44,432 nucleotides of DNA. Origin: Clostridia bacterium (GTDB lineage: Bacteria > Bacillota > Clostridia > Oscillospirales > Acutalibacteraceae). The notes beneath the pieces were generated by a model. That model ran no database searches and was not told the origin of the DNA. It was given only the letters and a program-made list of their open reading frames with translations. Location of the stretch: assembly GCA_017436915.1 (NCBI GenBank), contig JAFSCE010000027.1, positions 1-44,432 on the forward strand. Reading direction: 5' to 3'. Positions within the stretch are counted from its first letter, which is position 1. The number at the start of each line of letters is the position of its first letter. The position numbers were made by a program, and so were the translations under genes. Shown in pieces: positions 1 to 8,473 of the stretch.

Positions 1-79
1 CGGCTCACTACAGAAAGGGAAAAATACCTTTTTCACATCTACAAAATCGCTTGTAAAAATTTCGACCGTAGAAACGGCG

Positions 80-104
80 AAACCCCCGATAAAATCGGGG
101 GTTT
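80..104 (-). terminator. Hairpin terminator downstream of tRNA-Pro
   Basis: A 10-bp G+C-rich stem (arms at 80-89 and 95-104) with a 5-base loop lies 35 bases past the 3' end of the tRNA. On the minus strand it is followed by a short TTT. No gene is seen in the remaining bases 1-79. Confidence 0.7.
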
Positions 105-138
105 CTTGGGCAATATCTTTTTCATTGCCCTTTGATGG

Positions 139-212
139 TCGAGATGACAGGATTCGAACCTGCGGCCTCTGCGTCCCGAACGCAGCGCTCTACCAAACTG
201 AGCCACATCTCG
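139..212 (-). tRNA. tRNA-Pro (anticodon CGG)
   Basis: On the minus strand the sequence folds as a full cloverleaf. The acceptor arm CGAGATG pairs with CATCTCG, followed by discriminator A. The anticodon stem CTGCG/CGCAG encloses the loop TTCGGGA, giving anticodon CGG, which reads proline codon CCG. The T-arm carries the universal GTTCGAATC. The 3' CCA is not encoded (the next bases are CCA-free), so it would be added after transcription. A consensus sigma-A promoter lies directly upstream and a hairpin downstream, so this is a single-gene unit. Confidence 0.95.
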
Positions 213-228
213 TTGTTGAGCAGTAGTC

Positions 229-257
229 ATTATACTATGTTACTTTCCGTTTGTCAA
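229..257 (-). promoter_or_regulatory. Sigma-A promoter of tRNA-Pro
   Basis: Minus-strand -35 TTGACA (252-257) and -10 TATAAT (229-234) are separated by 17 bases, a perfect consensus as expected for a stable RNA gene. Confidence 0.9.
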
Positions 258-298
258 CCTTTTCTTTTCGGTTTTCTTAAATAGAAAAAATTAAGCAC

Positions 299-323
299 GC
301 GCCCTCCGAAACTCGGAGGGCGC
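299..323 (-). terminator. Terminator of the feo operon
   Basis: An 11-bp G+C-rich stem (299-309/313-323) begins 8 bases after the stop codon of the small Cys-rich peptide gene. On the minus strand a T-rich stretch follows four bases later; on the plus strand TTTT follows at once, so it may work in both directions. Confidence 0.75.
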
Positions 324-330
324 TTTTGCT

Positions 331-486
331 TTACCGATCGTTACAACAACCGTTCTCTTTGGAAGAACAGGAATCACTGTAAGGGCATCCGATGCACGTT
401 TTACCCGATTTCTTTTGTTTATAAACGTACCACGCAGCAAGACCGATCACGACGACCAACGCGGCAATGATAATATAATTTTCCAT
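331..486 (-). CDS. FeoB-associated Cys-rich membrane protein (51 aa)
   Basis: A 51-codon gene begins 9 bases after the feoB stop with the ribosome site AAGAGG. It encodes a short N-terminal stretch, one transmembrane helix (about residues 4-20), a basic Lys-rich turn, and a cytosolic Cys-rich tail with motif CIGCP plus CSS and a final CC. Length and layout match the FeoB-associated Cys-rich membrane protein family (PF12669), found next to feoB in many Firmicutes. It is thought to help ferrous-iron transport, perhaps by handling Fe2+ at the cytosolic face; its biochemical role is not established. Position as the last gene of the feo operon, just before a terminator, supports the call. Confidence 0.88.
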   Translation of the reverse strand: MENYIIIAALVVVIGLAAWYVYKQKKSGKTCIGCPYSDSCSSKENGCCNDR

Positions 487-495
487 GGTAACCTC

Positions 496-2586
496 TTATT
501 TGGCGCTGACAACAGTCCTCGCCTTTTCGCCTTTCAGCGTCTTTTCTTCCTTAAGTTTTTTATCCGAACGAACGCACAGATACACGACGATGGCAACCAT
601 CACAACAACCGCGATCAGTCCGCCAACAAAACCGGCACCGAGTGAGCCCGTCACGATCAACGTGCCGATCTGATACACCAGATACGCCAGCGTGAACCCG
701 ACACCGAGCTGCAGCGCGATACCGCTCCACAGCCATTTCGCGCTCTTCATTTCACTGTTCATCGCACCGATAGCCGCGAAGCACGGAGGAGAAAACAGGT
801 TGAACATTAAATACGCCAGTGCCGCGACCGCCGTGATCGCCACCGTTTCGCCGGCAGCATTCAGACCGGTCATGGCTTTAGCGGCGCTCTCGGCCGCGCC
901 CTCCATCAGCTCGAAGTTCTCTGCGTCGATAAACTTGGTTGCCGCAAAGCAAACCGCCAACGTACCGACCACGTTTTCCTTGGCAATAAAGCCGGTAACC
1001 GCAGCGGCTGCCAACTGCCAGCTGAGAACGCCGACGACGGGGATCAGCAGATACGCGATCGGAGACGCAACGGTGGCCAGAATGGACGTGCTCTCGGCAC
1101 CCTCCGCCACCAACTGCAGGTTCCAGTTGAAGGACTGCATCACGTAAACGACGGCATTGCAAAGCAGGATGATCGTACCGGCTTTGACGATATACGCCCA
1201 GCCGCGCTCGCACATGGATTTACACGCCCGCCACAGCGAGGGAGCTTTGTATTCGGGCATCTCAATGATAAAGAAGGACTTTCTTGCCTTATGACCGGCA
1301 ATCTTGTTGACAAGCAATGCGCCAAAGAAGATCAGCACGATACCGGACAAATACATCAAGGTGCTGACCCAACCGGCGTTGTCAAAGAATGCACCGGCAA
1401 ACAGCGAAATAACCGGAATCTTCGCACCGCACGGCATAAAGGGAGCGAGCATCGCAGTGGCTCTGCGCTCACGCTCGTTGCGGATGGTACGGCATGCCAT
1501 CACACCGGGAATCGCGCAACCGGTACCGATCACAAACGGAATCACCGATTTACCGGATAACCCGACTTTTTTAAAGATGGGATCCAGCACAACAGAAACG
1601 CGCGCCATGTATCCGCAATCCTCTAACAGCGCGATCATGAAGTACATCACCATAACCAGCGGCAGGAATCCGACAACCGCGCTGACGCCGCCGATCACGC
1701 CTTCTGTCAGCAAACCGACCAGGAAGTCGTTGCCGCCCTGGAGCAGACCCGCAATCCATTCCTTGAACATATCGATCAGTGTCACCAAACCGGGAATCAC
1801 GGTGCCGTTCGAAAATTCATAGCCCTCGGCGATCCACGGACCAACCCATGCCTGCGAGATCTGGAACACTAAGAACATCACAACCGCAAAAATCGGGATC
1901 CCCAACCACTTGTTGGTCAGCACCGCGTCGATCTTATCTTGATAGTTGCGCTCTTTAGTCAGCACCTTGCGGCTCTCGACTTGTTCCACGATACCGTTTA
2001 CAAAACTAAAACGCTTTCTGTCAGCGGCCTCAACAGCTTTTTTATCGGTCAGATCAACGTCCCCCTGCACGTAGGGTGCCGCCTGCTCGTTGCCGACACG
2101 CTCCACGGCAGCTTTCACAACCTCGGTAAGACCCTTAGCAGAGGTAGAAACCGTATCCACGACCGGACAGCCCAGCAAAGCGGACAGCGCTTCCACGTCG
2201 ATCTTGGTCTCTTTTTTCGCGTTGATATCCGCTTTATTCAACGCCACAACGACCGGAATGCCCAGCTCCAACAGTTGAGTGGTGAAGAACAAACTGCGGC
2301 TCAAATTCGTCGCATCCACGATGTTGATGATGACATCAGGGTTTTCGTTCTTTACGTAGGAGCTCGTAATACTCTCCTCGGACGTAAACGGGGACATCGA
2401 ATACGCACCCGGCAGGTCAACGGCGATCAGTTCCTCCCGCTCGTTGTAATACGCCTTCTTGATAGGATGCTCCTTCTTCTCAACGGTAACGCCCGCCCAG
2501 TTACCGACCTTTTCATTACAGCCGGTCAGCGCGTTATACATGGTCGTCTTACCGCTGTTCGGATTGCCGGTCAACGCAATTCTCAT
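496..2586 (-). CDS. feoB: Ferrous iron transport protein B
   Basis: A 696-residue protein with an N-terminal G domain and a polytopic membrane domain, the normal layout of FeoB, which imports Fe2+ across the cytoplasmic membrane. The P-loop is GNPNSGKTT (7-15), switch II DLPG is at 57-60 and the base-specificity motif NKAD at 117-120. The membrane part contains the paired gate regions typical of the family, with Cys in the GTGCAIPGV and PPCFAA segments. The start has a strong GGAGG site. The protein is slightly shorter than Escherichia coli FeoB (773 aa), and the basic C-terminal tail is short. It sits between feoA and a small Cys-rich partner, and a palindromic operator lies in the feoA-feoB gap, so an internal metal-regulated promoter is possible. 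Confidence 0.97.
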   Translation of the reverse strand: MRIALTGNPNSGKTTMYNALTGCNEKVGNWAGVTVEKKEHPIKKAYYNEREELIAVDLPGAYSMSPFTSEESITSSYVKNENPDVIINIVDATNLSRSLFFTTQLLELGIPVVVALNKADINAKKETKIDVEALSALLGCPVVDTVSTSAKGLTEVVKAAVERVGNEQAAPYVQGDVDLTDKKAVEAADRKRFSFVNGIVEQVESRKVLTKERNYQDKIDAVLTNKWLGIPIFAVVMFLVFQISQAWVGPWIAEGYEFSNGTVIPGLVTLIDMFKEWIAGLLQGGNDFLVGLLTEGVIGGVSAVVGFLPLVMVMYFMIALLEDCGYMARVSVVLDPIFKKVGLSGKSVIPFVIGTGCAIPGVMACRTIRNERERRATAMLAPFMPCGAKIPVISLFAGAFFDNAGWVSTLMYLSGIVLIFFGALLVNKIAGHKARKSFFIIEMPEYKAPSLWRACKSMCERGWAYIVKAGTIILLCNAVVYVMQSFNWNLQLVAEGAESTSILATVASPIAYLLIPVVGVLSWQLAAAAVTGFIAKENVVGTLAVCFAATKFIDAENFELMEGAAESAAKAMTGLNAAGETVAITAVAALAYLMFNLFSPPCFAAIGAMNSEMKSAKWLWSGIALQLGVGFTLAYLVYQIGTLIVTGSLGAGFVGGLIAVVVMVAIVVYLCVRSDKKLKEEKTLKGEKARTVVSAK

Positions 2587-2654
2587 AATTTTTCCTCCTC
2601 TGTTATGATGCCGATTTTATGTTAACAGTGTGTGTCCTGCTCCAAACAATTTCC

Positions 2655-2672
2655 GGTTAGCGGCTGCTAACC
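2655..2672. promoter_or_regulatory. Palindromic operator in the feoA-feoB gap
   Basis: GGTTAGC and GCTAACC flank a 4-base centre, giving an 18-bp palindrome almost identical to the two sites upstream of feoA. The pattern resembles DtxR/IdeR-type iron-repressor boxes (TTAGG-type half sites). The regulator assignment is an inference. I see no clean promoter beside this copy. Confidence 0.7.
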
Positions 2673-2710
2673 GCTAAGCAAAAAGTAATCAGCGGACGCC
2701 GCTCCCGTTT

Positions 2711-2923
2711 TTAAACGATGATCGCTTCTGCCAGCTGATTGTCGATGTTGTATCTGCCGTCCTTGATGGACACCACGCAGCTTCCCTTACGGCGCGATAC
2801 CACCGTGATGGGCTCACCGCTGTAGCAACCGAGCGAAAACAAAAACGCGTCCAGTTCGTCATCGTCGGTTTCGATCCGCTGGATGATATACTCTTTTGAA
2901 AGCTCTGCGTTCATCAAATTCAT
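2711..2923 (-). CDS. feoA: FeoA domain protein
   Basis: A 70-residue, single-domain protein of the FeoA family (SH3-like fold), the small cytosolic partner of FeoB. Features visible are the strand-rich core, the LGCYSGEPITVVSRR segment and the C-terminal AEAIIV, typical of FeoA. It is the first gene of the operon, followed by feoB after 124 bases that contain another operator. The start is ATG at 2923; a second in-frame ATG lies three codons further in, so the exact N terminus could shift by three residues. Confidence 0.92.
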   Translation of the reverse strand: MNLMNAELSKEYIIQRIETDDDELDAFLFSLGCYSGEPITVVSRRKGSCVVSIKDGRYNIDNQLAEAIIV

Positions 2924-2954
2924 AGCGCATCTCCCACGTTCTCTGTGAAACAGC

Positions 2955-3004
2955 GTTAGCCGCCGCTAACCCAACCGCTTTAAAAAGCGTTAGCCGCTGC
3001 TAAC
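2955..3004. promoter_or_regulatory. Tandem iron-type operators upstream of feoA
   Basis: Two 16-bp palindromes, GTTAGC-N4-GCTAAC, lie at 2955-2970 and 2989-3004 with centres 34 bases apart (about three helical turns). The distal one directly follows the -10 box of the feoA promoter, so a bound repressor would cover the transcription start. The form fits an iron-dependent DtxR-family repressor. Classic Fur boxes look different. Confidence 0.8.
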
Positions 3005-3011
3005 CGTATGT

Positions 3012-3040
3012 ATCGTACCACCTTCTCCAAAATTTGTCAA
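3012..3040 (-). promoter_or_regulatory. Sigma-A promoter of the feo operon
   Basis: Minus-strand -35 TTGACA (3035-3040), 17-base spacer, -10 TACGAT (3012-3017). The start point falls at the edge of the operator at 2989-3004. Confidence 0.88.
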
Positions 3041-3076
3041 TAGGTTTTCGGAAAAAATCGGATTTCATTTTATCGG

Positions 3077-3105
3077 TTGCCCTTCGTTACGTTTTATGAT
3101 ATACT
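3077..3105 (+). promoter_or_regulatory. Sigma-A promoter of the YfhO-family gene
   Basis: -35 TTGCCC (3077-3082), 17-base spacer, -10 TATACT (3100-3105) preceded by TGA, followed by an AAGGAGG ribosome site at the gene start. Confidence 0.75.
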
Positions 3106-3138
3106 AAATATGATTTTGTCCCAAGGAGGATATCACAC

Positions 3139-6099
3139 ATGAGTTCACGCATCTCACCGCGCACATCCAAAGCGTTGCTTGCTGCCGTCGTATCGGTGTT
3201 GTTCGCGGTCATGGTATTTTTGGTGCTGTGGGGGGTCGGCAACTGGAATCCGACACAGATTGACTCGTCCACCGCCACCGGCACCGCGCAAAAAGCCGCC
3301 TGCTGCGGCGGTATTGCCGGCTTACTCGGCGTTCTGTTATATATTCTGTCGCGTGAATACCTGCGCGATGCTCACGACGTCAAAAAGGAACGCCCCGTTT
3401 GGTTTTACCCGCTGATGTCGGGATTGCTGTCGCTGGCGGCGATGTGTGTCGCGTATTCGTTCGTCGGTATGTGGCCGTTTGGCGAAAAGAGTGCCATGAT
3501 GGTGGACATGCACCACCAATACGCCCCCCTGCTCTCGGAACTGCGTTACGATCTGTTGCACGGTGACAGCCCGCTGTACACCTTTGAAGTAGGGCTTGGT
3601 GCCAATTATCTCTCGCTGTTCGGTTATTACTTGGCAAGTCCGTTCAATCTCTTTTTGCTGGTGTTCCCCGAACGCCTGCTCGCGCAAGGGATTCTGTTTA
3701 TCACCCTGCTGAAAAACGCGTTGTCCGGCGCACTGTTTGCCTTATGCGTGCAACAGTTGTTCGGCAAACGCGGTCTGCATATTCCAACGGTATCGGTCAT
3801 GTATTCCCTGATGGTGTACCTGATCGCCTATTCCTGGAACCTCATGTGGTTGGACGTCGTAATGATGCTCCCGCTCGTGGTGTTCGGCTTTGAACGGCTG
3901 ATGCACACCGGCAAATTTCTCACCTACGTGCTCTCCCTTGCGTACGCGCTGTATGCCAACTATTATATTGGTTTCATGCTATGCATCTTTTTGGTGCTGT
4001 ATTACCTTGCGTATTGCCTCCGTTCGCGCCGCACCGGCAAAGAGCTCGGTGTCTCGTTCGCACGTTTTGCGGGCTTTTCGGTGCTTTCCGCGGGCTTGGT
4101 TGCCGCGTTGCTGATACCGGTGTATCTGGCTCTGCAAAACACGTCGGCGGCGGGCGCGGAGTTGCCGGAGATCACCAATACGTTAGACATCTTCCAGTTG
4201 CTCGGCCGTCATTTGGCAGATACCTCCCCCACGGTTCGCGCGGGCAATCTGCCGAATATTTACTGTGGCGTTCTCACGGCGATCTGCATCCCGCTGTTTG
4301 CACTGAACAAAGGTATTGCACCGCGCCGTCGCGCCGCGTATATGGCACTGTGGCTGGTGTTGTTCTTCTCCTTCTTAGTCAACTGGACAGACCTTGCCTG
4401 GCACGGTCTGCACTCTCCGAACGATCTGCCGTATCGCTTCTCGTTCCTATACTCATTCTTTGTGTTGCTCATGGCATGCGAAACGCTCGTTAACTTAAAA
4501 CACGTCGAGACCCGCCACGTCTTCTTCACCTTTGCGGGCGCTCTCGCGTATGTGATGCTTGAGGAGCATTTTGGAGACGAGACCTACGGCTTCTCCACCG
4601 TATATATTAATCTTGCGATCTTCGCAGTATACACCGTCATCTTAGTGCTGACCTCGCGCAAACTGGTGCGCCGTCGAGTGGCGTATGCACTGCTCTTGCT
4701 CGCTGTCACGGCGGAGATGGCACTCGGCGGCGGCAGCACGTTCGTCAAACTCAATGCCAACGAGTATTTCACCCGCCATCAGGATTACGTGGATAATGAC
4801 ACCACCGAGGCGATCCGCACCGCGATTGAAAAAACAGAGCAACTCGGCGATGCGGCGGCAAACGGCAATTTCTATCGTCTGGAATTTTTGCCGCGCCGCA
4901 CCTGCGTGGACACCGCGTTGTTCCATTATCGCGGTTTGACCTCATTCTCCTCCAGCAACTATTACGACACCACCCGCCTGCTTGGCGGTCTGGGCTATGC
5001 CATCAACGGTGTCAACAGCCATTTGTATAAGTCCTTCCAGCCGTTTGCCGATTCACTGCTCGGTATCCGTTACGTGATCCTCGGTAAAGACGAGCCCGCT
5101 CCCGCACCGCTTAAATATCTCGACACCGTCACCGTGGGCAATGCTTCGTATAAGATTTACGAAAATTCTTTTGCACTTGGCCTCGGTTATATGGTGGACG
5201 AGGACATTAAGGACTACTCCTACACGCGTTACGATCCGTTCTATTCACAGAATGACCTGTATTCCGCCATGACGGATAACTATTCCTCGTTGTATACCAT
5301 ATACGACATTGAATCCGAGGATCCCTCCCTCGGTGCCACTACCGGCTCAGGATCCGGCTTCCGCGTATATACCGATGAAGAAAACAACACCGCCACCTTC
5401 TCGGCAACACTGGATGAATCCGCCTCCCTCTTTTTGTATGCCGATTGCGGCGCGGCTGATAGTCTCACCATTGAAATGGGGGATGAGTCTTGGTCGGTAT
5501 CTCCGCACGAGCCGTATATCATCAACGGCGGCGTGGCGCAGGCGGGCACGGTTGTCAAACTGACTGTCACCTCCGACACCGGCTGCAGCGGCAACTTCTA
5601 CGTGGCAGGGTGGAACAGAGCTAACTCCACGGCAGGATTGGCGCATCTGGCGGAAAGTCAGCTTATCATCAACGATCTCGGCAGCAGCCGGTTGTCCGGC
5701 ACTGTCGACGCTAAAAGTGACGGCGTGTTAATGACCACCATTCCGTATGATAGCGGCTGGTCGGTCACCGTAGACGGTAAAAAAGTAAAAACCTTCTCGG
5801 TCGCCGGCGGCTTTTTGGGATTTGATCTGGGCTTTGGCGAACACACCGTGTCCATCACCTACGTTCCCGAAGGTCTCTTGGTGGGTATCATTATCAGCGC
5901 CGCAAGCGTGATAGCACTCATCGTACTGCTCATCGTTTTTCGCGTCCGCACGAAAAAACCCGCTTTCAGCGAATCGTTGGACTTTAAAAACGTTGAGCCC
6001 ATCCAAAAGGGCTTCTCGGTCTCGGACGAACCGTCCCCCGACCTACCCCCGCTTCCCGATACTTTGAAGGAACTTACCAACGAGCCCGAAAACAACTAA
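3139..6099 (+). CDS. YfhO-family membrane protein (putative surface-polymer glycosylation)
   Basis: A 986-residue protein with about a dozen hydrophobic segments in the N-terminal 500 residues, a large extracytoplasmic beta-rich region, one more membrane helix near 930 and a Pro/Glu-rich cytosolic tail. This is the layout of the YfhO family (PF09586). The motif WPFGEKSAMMVDMHHQY near residues 111-127, with acidic and His residues in the first outer loop, matches the GT-C-like start of these proteins. In Bacillus subtilis YfhO is required for glycosylation of lipoteichoic acid; here the sugar and polymer are unknown. It has its own promoter and a strong AAGGAGG site, and ends in a terminator shared with the convergent dus gene. 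A teichoic-type role fits the gene content 8 kb downstream. Confidence 0.85.
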   Translation: MSSRISPRTSKALLAAVVSVLFAVMVFLVLWGVGNWNPTQIDSSTATGTAQKAACCGGIAGLLGVLLYILSREYLRDAHDVKKERPVWFYPLMSGLLSLAAMCVAYSFVGMWPFGEKSAMMVDMHHQYAPLLSELRYDLLHGDSPLYTFEVGLGANYLSLFGYYLASPFNLFLLVFPERLLAQGILFITLLKNALSGALFALCVQQLFGKRGLHIPTVSVMYSLMVYLIAYSWNLMWLDVVMMLPLVVFGFERLMHTGKFLTYVLSLAYALYANYYIGFMLCIFLVLYYLAYCLRSRRTGKELGVSFARFAGFSVLSAGLVAALLIPVYLALQNTSAAGAELPEITNTLDIFQLLGRHLADTSPTVRAGNLPNIYCGVLTAICIPLFALNKGIAPRRRAAYMALWLVLFFSFLVNWTDLAWHGLHSPNDLPYRFSFLYSFFVLLMACETLVNLKHVETRHVFFTFAGALAYVMLEEHFGDETYGFSTVYINLAIFAVYTVILVLTSRKLVRRRVAYALLLLAVTAEMALGGGSTFVKLNANEYFTRHQDYVDNDTTEAIRTAIEKTEQLGDAAANGNFYRLEFLPRRTCVDTALFHYRGLTSFSSSNYYDTTRLLGGLGYAINGVNSHLYKSFQPFADSLLGIRYVILGKDEPAPAPLKYLDTVTVGNASYKIYENSFALGLGYMVDEDIKDYSYTRYDPFYSQNDLYSAMTDNYSSLYTIYDIESEDPSLGATTGSGSGFRVYTDEENNTATFSATLDESASLFLYADCGAADSLTIEMGDESWSVSPHEPYIINGGVAQAGTVVKLTVTSDTGCSGNFYVAGWNRANSTAGLAHLAESQLIINDLGSSRLSGTVDAKSDGVLMTTIPYDSGWSVTVDGKKVKTFSVAGGFLGFDLGFGEHTVSITYVPEGLLVGIIISAASVIALIVLLIVFRVRTKKPAFSESLDFKNVEPIQKGFSVSDEPSPDLPPLPDTLKELTNEPENN

Positions 6100-6136
6100 A
6101 AAAAGAGCAGGTATCTTGTGATACCTGCTCTTTTTT
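6099..6136. terminator. Bidirectional terminator between YfhO-family gene and dus
   Basis: A long A/T-flanked hairpin (arms about 6101-6115 and 6120-6134) with runs of T on both strands separates two convergent genes. Its distal T-run overlaps the last codon of dus. Confidence 0.9.
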
Positions 6137-7106
6137 ATTCCTCTTCCTGTCGGCGAATAACCCGCCAGCATAACCGTCGCAGATCCTCCATGGTTGCGAT
6201 CATTCCCGCTTCACCGCGGAAGATCGCCGCACCGCGCAACTCTCGCATATACCAGGATGCATGCTTGCGTGCTTCCAAGAGCGCCACGCGCTCACCCTTG
6301 AGCGAGGCGGCAAGCTCGATCTGTCGGCACAACACGTCCATGCGTTTGGCAACCGGCGGATCCGGCAAGCGCACCCCGTGCGTGAGATACGCCTCCACCG
6401 CCTGGAACACCCACGGTGCGCCGAGCGCTCCGCGCCCGATCATGATCAAGTCACAACCGGTATGCTCGTATAACCGCGCCGCCGATTCAGGGGAATTCAC
6501 GTCCCCGTTGCCGATCACCGGCACCGAAACCGCCCTTTTGACCGCGCGAATAATATCCCAATCGACAGGCGGTGCGTACATTTGATCCCGCGTGCGCCCA
6601 TGCACCGTAATCGCCGAAGCTCCGCCGTCCTCACACGCTTTCGCAACCTCGACCGCGTTCACCTCGTCTTTGGAATACCCCTTGCGGATCTTGACCGTCA
6701 CCGGCACGTCGACCGCACCGACCACCGCTTTCACGATCCGGCGACACAGTTCCGGCTCGCGCATCAGCGCACTGCCGCAATGATTGCCCGCGATCTTCGG
6801 CGCTGGGCATCCCATGTTAATGTCCAGCCAATCGGGCTTTTGCGCCATTGCCATGCGCGCCGCCGAGGCCAGCGTATCGGGATCGTCGCCAAAGAGCTGG
6901 ATTGCCGCGGGACGCTCCCGCGCATCCAACGTCATCAATTCACGACTTTTTTGATCACCGTAGGTCAGTGCCTTTGCGCTCACCATTTCCGTCACCGTAA
7001 ACGCCGCGCCGTATTCCCGACAAATGCGCCGAAACGCCGGATCGGCCACGCCCGCCATCGGTGCAAGCGCCGCGCGCCCCGTGATTTCTACCGAACCGAT
7101 ACGCAT
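6135..7106 (-). CDS. dus: tRNA-dihydrouridine synthase (DusB-like)
   Basis: A 323-residue FMN enzyme that reduces uridines in the D-loop of tRNAs. The TIM-barrel N-terminal part shows PMAGV at 16-20, and the catalytic cysteine sits in NMGCPAP (Cys100), followed by GSALMR. VKIRKGY is the FMN/substrate strand, with VHGRTRDQ and IGNGDV further on. The C-terminal helical tRNA-binding part is complete. Length equals that of Firmicute DusB/YacF proteins. The gene follows an XRE regulator after two bases, so the two are co-transcribed. Members are usually named DusB in this lineage, but the exact uridine position modified cannot be told from sequence. Confidence 0.95.
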   Translation of the reverse strand: MRIGSVEITGRAALAPMAGVADPAFRRICREYGAAFTVTEMVSAKALTYGDQKSRELMTLDARERPAAIQLFGDDPDTLASAARMAMAQKPDWLDINMGCPAPKIAGNHCGSALMREPELCRRIVKAVVGAVDVPVTVKIRKGYSKDEVNAVEVAKACEDGGASAITVHGRTRDQMYAPPVDWDIIRAVKRAVSVPVIGNGDVNSPESAARLYEHTGCDLIMIGRGALGAPWVFQAVEAYLTHGVRLPDPPVAKRMDVLCRQIELAASLKGERVALLEARKHASWYMRELRGAAIFRGEAGMIATMEDLRRLCWRVIRRQEEE

Positions 7107-7108
7107 AG

Positions 7109-7324
7109 TTATTCGTCCTCGTCCGGCAGATATTCCAAAATGTCACCCGGCTGGCAGTCAAGCACCCTGCAGATCGCATCTAACGTGGAAAAGCGCACTG
7201 CCTTTGCCTTGTTATTCTTTAAAACGGATAGATTGGCAAGCGTCACGCCGACTTTATCGGAAAGCTCCGTCAAGCCCATTTTGCGGCGCGCCATCATCAC
7301 GTCCAAATTGACTAAAATCGCCAT
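7109..7324 (-). CDS. Small XRE-family HTH regulator
   Basis: A 71-residue single-domain DNA-binding protein of the Cro/C1 type, similar to YozG. The helix-turn-helix runs through about residues 17-60 (GLTELSDKVGVTLANLS, then the ICRVLDCQPGDIL ending typical of this subfamily). Its ribosome site is AAGGAG. It lies between a DUF2975 membrane protein gene and dus. The pairing of YozG-like regulators with DUF2975 proteins is common in Firmicutes, and the regulator probably controls that gene; the target is not known. Confidence 0.9.
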   Translation of the reverse strand: MAILVNLDVMMARRKMGLTELSDKVGVTLANLSVLKNNKAKAVRFSTLDAICRVLDCQPGDILEYLPDEDE

Positions 7325-7346
7325 GTTTCGTTCTCCTTCCGCCGCG

Positions 7347-7802
7347 TTAAATCGTCATATCGTTTTCTTCCTTGTAAGCGGTTGCCTGTGCAAACAACGC
7401 GGCAAACACAAACAGTACAAGCCCGATAAACGCAAACAGAAGAGCCAAAAAGGACATCAGGAATTTAAATACGTCAAAACAAAGCACAAACACAAACCAA
7501 ACAACCGCCAGTGCCACCGCGATCCAACCGGTCTTGCGCAACCGTTTCACGGTATCTGCGCAGAAGGGCGTTTTCTGCGTCACGTTACGCATGATGCCGC
7601 GGCATTGCCACAAGATCAGCTCCGCGAACACACCCGTCACGTATAAAAAAACCAAATACTGGTCATATAGACCCGTACCGCTCGGCTGACTCGTCCAACT
7701 TTCCGTGATCCACGGCAACGCGATCATCAGTGCCAGATCCGCCACCATCAAGACCCACGCGACGATCTCCATCACACAGCTGAGCTTGCAAGCATTTTTC
7801 AT
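7347..7802 (-). CDS. DUF2975-type membrane protein
   Basis: A 151-residue protein with four hydrophobic segments (about 10-30, 48-64, 88-108 and 112-140), the usual form of DUF2975 family proteins. The family has no assigned biochemical function. A cytosolic loop with basic residues (TVKRLRKTG) joins the second and third helices. It is the first gene of a three-gene unit (DUF2975, XRE regulator, dus) driven by a consensus promoter whose -35 box overlaps the stop codon of the upstream amidase gene. The ribosome site is GAGGGTGG. Confidence 0.82.
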   Translation of the reverse strand: MKNACKLSCVMEIVAWVLMVADLALMIALPWITESWTSQPSGTGLYDQYLVFLYVTGVFAELILWQCRGIMRNVTQKTPFCADTVKRLRKTGWIAVALAVVWFVFVLCFDVFKFLMSFLALLFAFIGLVLFVFAALFAQATAYKEENDMTI

Positions 7803-7839
7803 GATACGTCCACCCTCTCATACACATCGGTATACGATT

Positions 7840-7868
7840 AGTGTATCATATCCGCAAAGTGAGGTCAA
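7840..7868 (-). promoter_or_regulatory. Promoter of the DUF2975-XRE-dus unit
   Basis: Minus-strand -35 TTGACC (7863-7868), 17-base spacer, -10 TACACT (7840-7845). The -35 overlaps the stop codon of the amidase gene. Confidence 0.85.
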
Positions 7869-8422
7869 CTCAAATATTCGGTAATACCGTTCGCGACCCC
7901 CAGCGCAAACAACTGCGGCGAATTCGCCATCAGCGCCGCGTCTCCGGGGTTGGTAATAAACCCGAGCTCCACCAACACAGCGGGCATCCTCGTGCGCCGA
8001 AGGACATACAAATTCGTGCGCTGCGTCACCCCGCGGTTAGGAAGCCCCGTCGACTCCTCTAATTCGTCCAAAATATCCTCCGCAAGCTCTGCCGCCGCGG
8101 AATTTAAATTAAACACCAGCGCCTCACTCCCCGAAGCCCCGCTGAGTTCCGACGCATTCGCGTGCAAGCTGATAAAGTAATCCGCTCCCCACTCGTTTGC
8201 CTCGTTCACGCGTGCGGCAAGCGCCGTCGAATTGGACGTACCAAGCTGCGTGTCCGCTGTCGGGCGGGAAAGCCGCACGTCGTATCCCTCGGCACGCAGA
8301 ATTTCCGCCAACTCCACGCCGATACGAAATACCAGGTCCTGCTCGCGGTAGCCGTTCCCCTCCGCCCCCGCATTGGGGTTTTGCGGATTATGTCCTTGGT
8401 CGATGTAAATTTTCGTCGCCAT
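7865..8422 (-). CDS. N-acetylmuramoyl-L-alanine amidase (Amidase_3), no signal peptide
   Basis: A 185-residue protein that consists only of the zinc amidase_3 catalytic domain, which cleaves the bond between N-acetylmuramic acid and the peptide stem of peptidoglycan. Zinc ligands are His11 (DQGHN), Glu27 (REQD) and His87 (SLHAN); the catalytic Glu152 is in VELGFITN. All are intact. There is no signal peptide or cell-wall-binding domain, so it is either released by lysis, as mother-cell amidases of the CwlC type are, or exported by an unknown route. Closeness to spoVT makes a late-sporulation role plausible but unproven. Start has AAGGAG 11-12 bases upstream. Confidence 0.92.
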   Translation of the reverse strand: MATKIYIDQGHNPQNPNAGAEGNGYREQDLVFRIGVELAEILRAEGYDVRLSRPTADTQLGTSNSTALAARVNEANEWGADYFISLHANASELSGASGSEALVFNLNSAAAELAEDILDELEESTGLPNRGVTQRTNLYVLRRTRMPAVLVELGFITNPGDAALMANSPQLFALGVANGITEYLS

Positions 8423-8473
8423 ATCCTCACACTCCTTCCCCCCATCTTATGCATCTTCCCGTTGTTACGTGCC

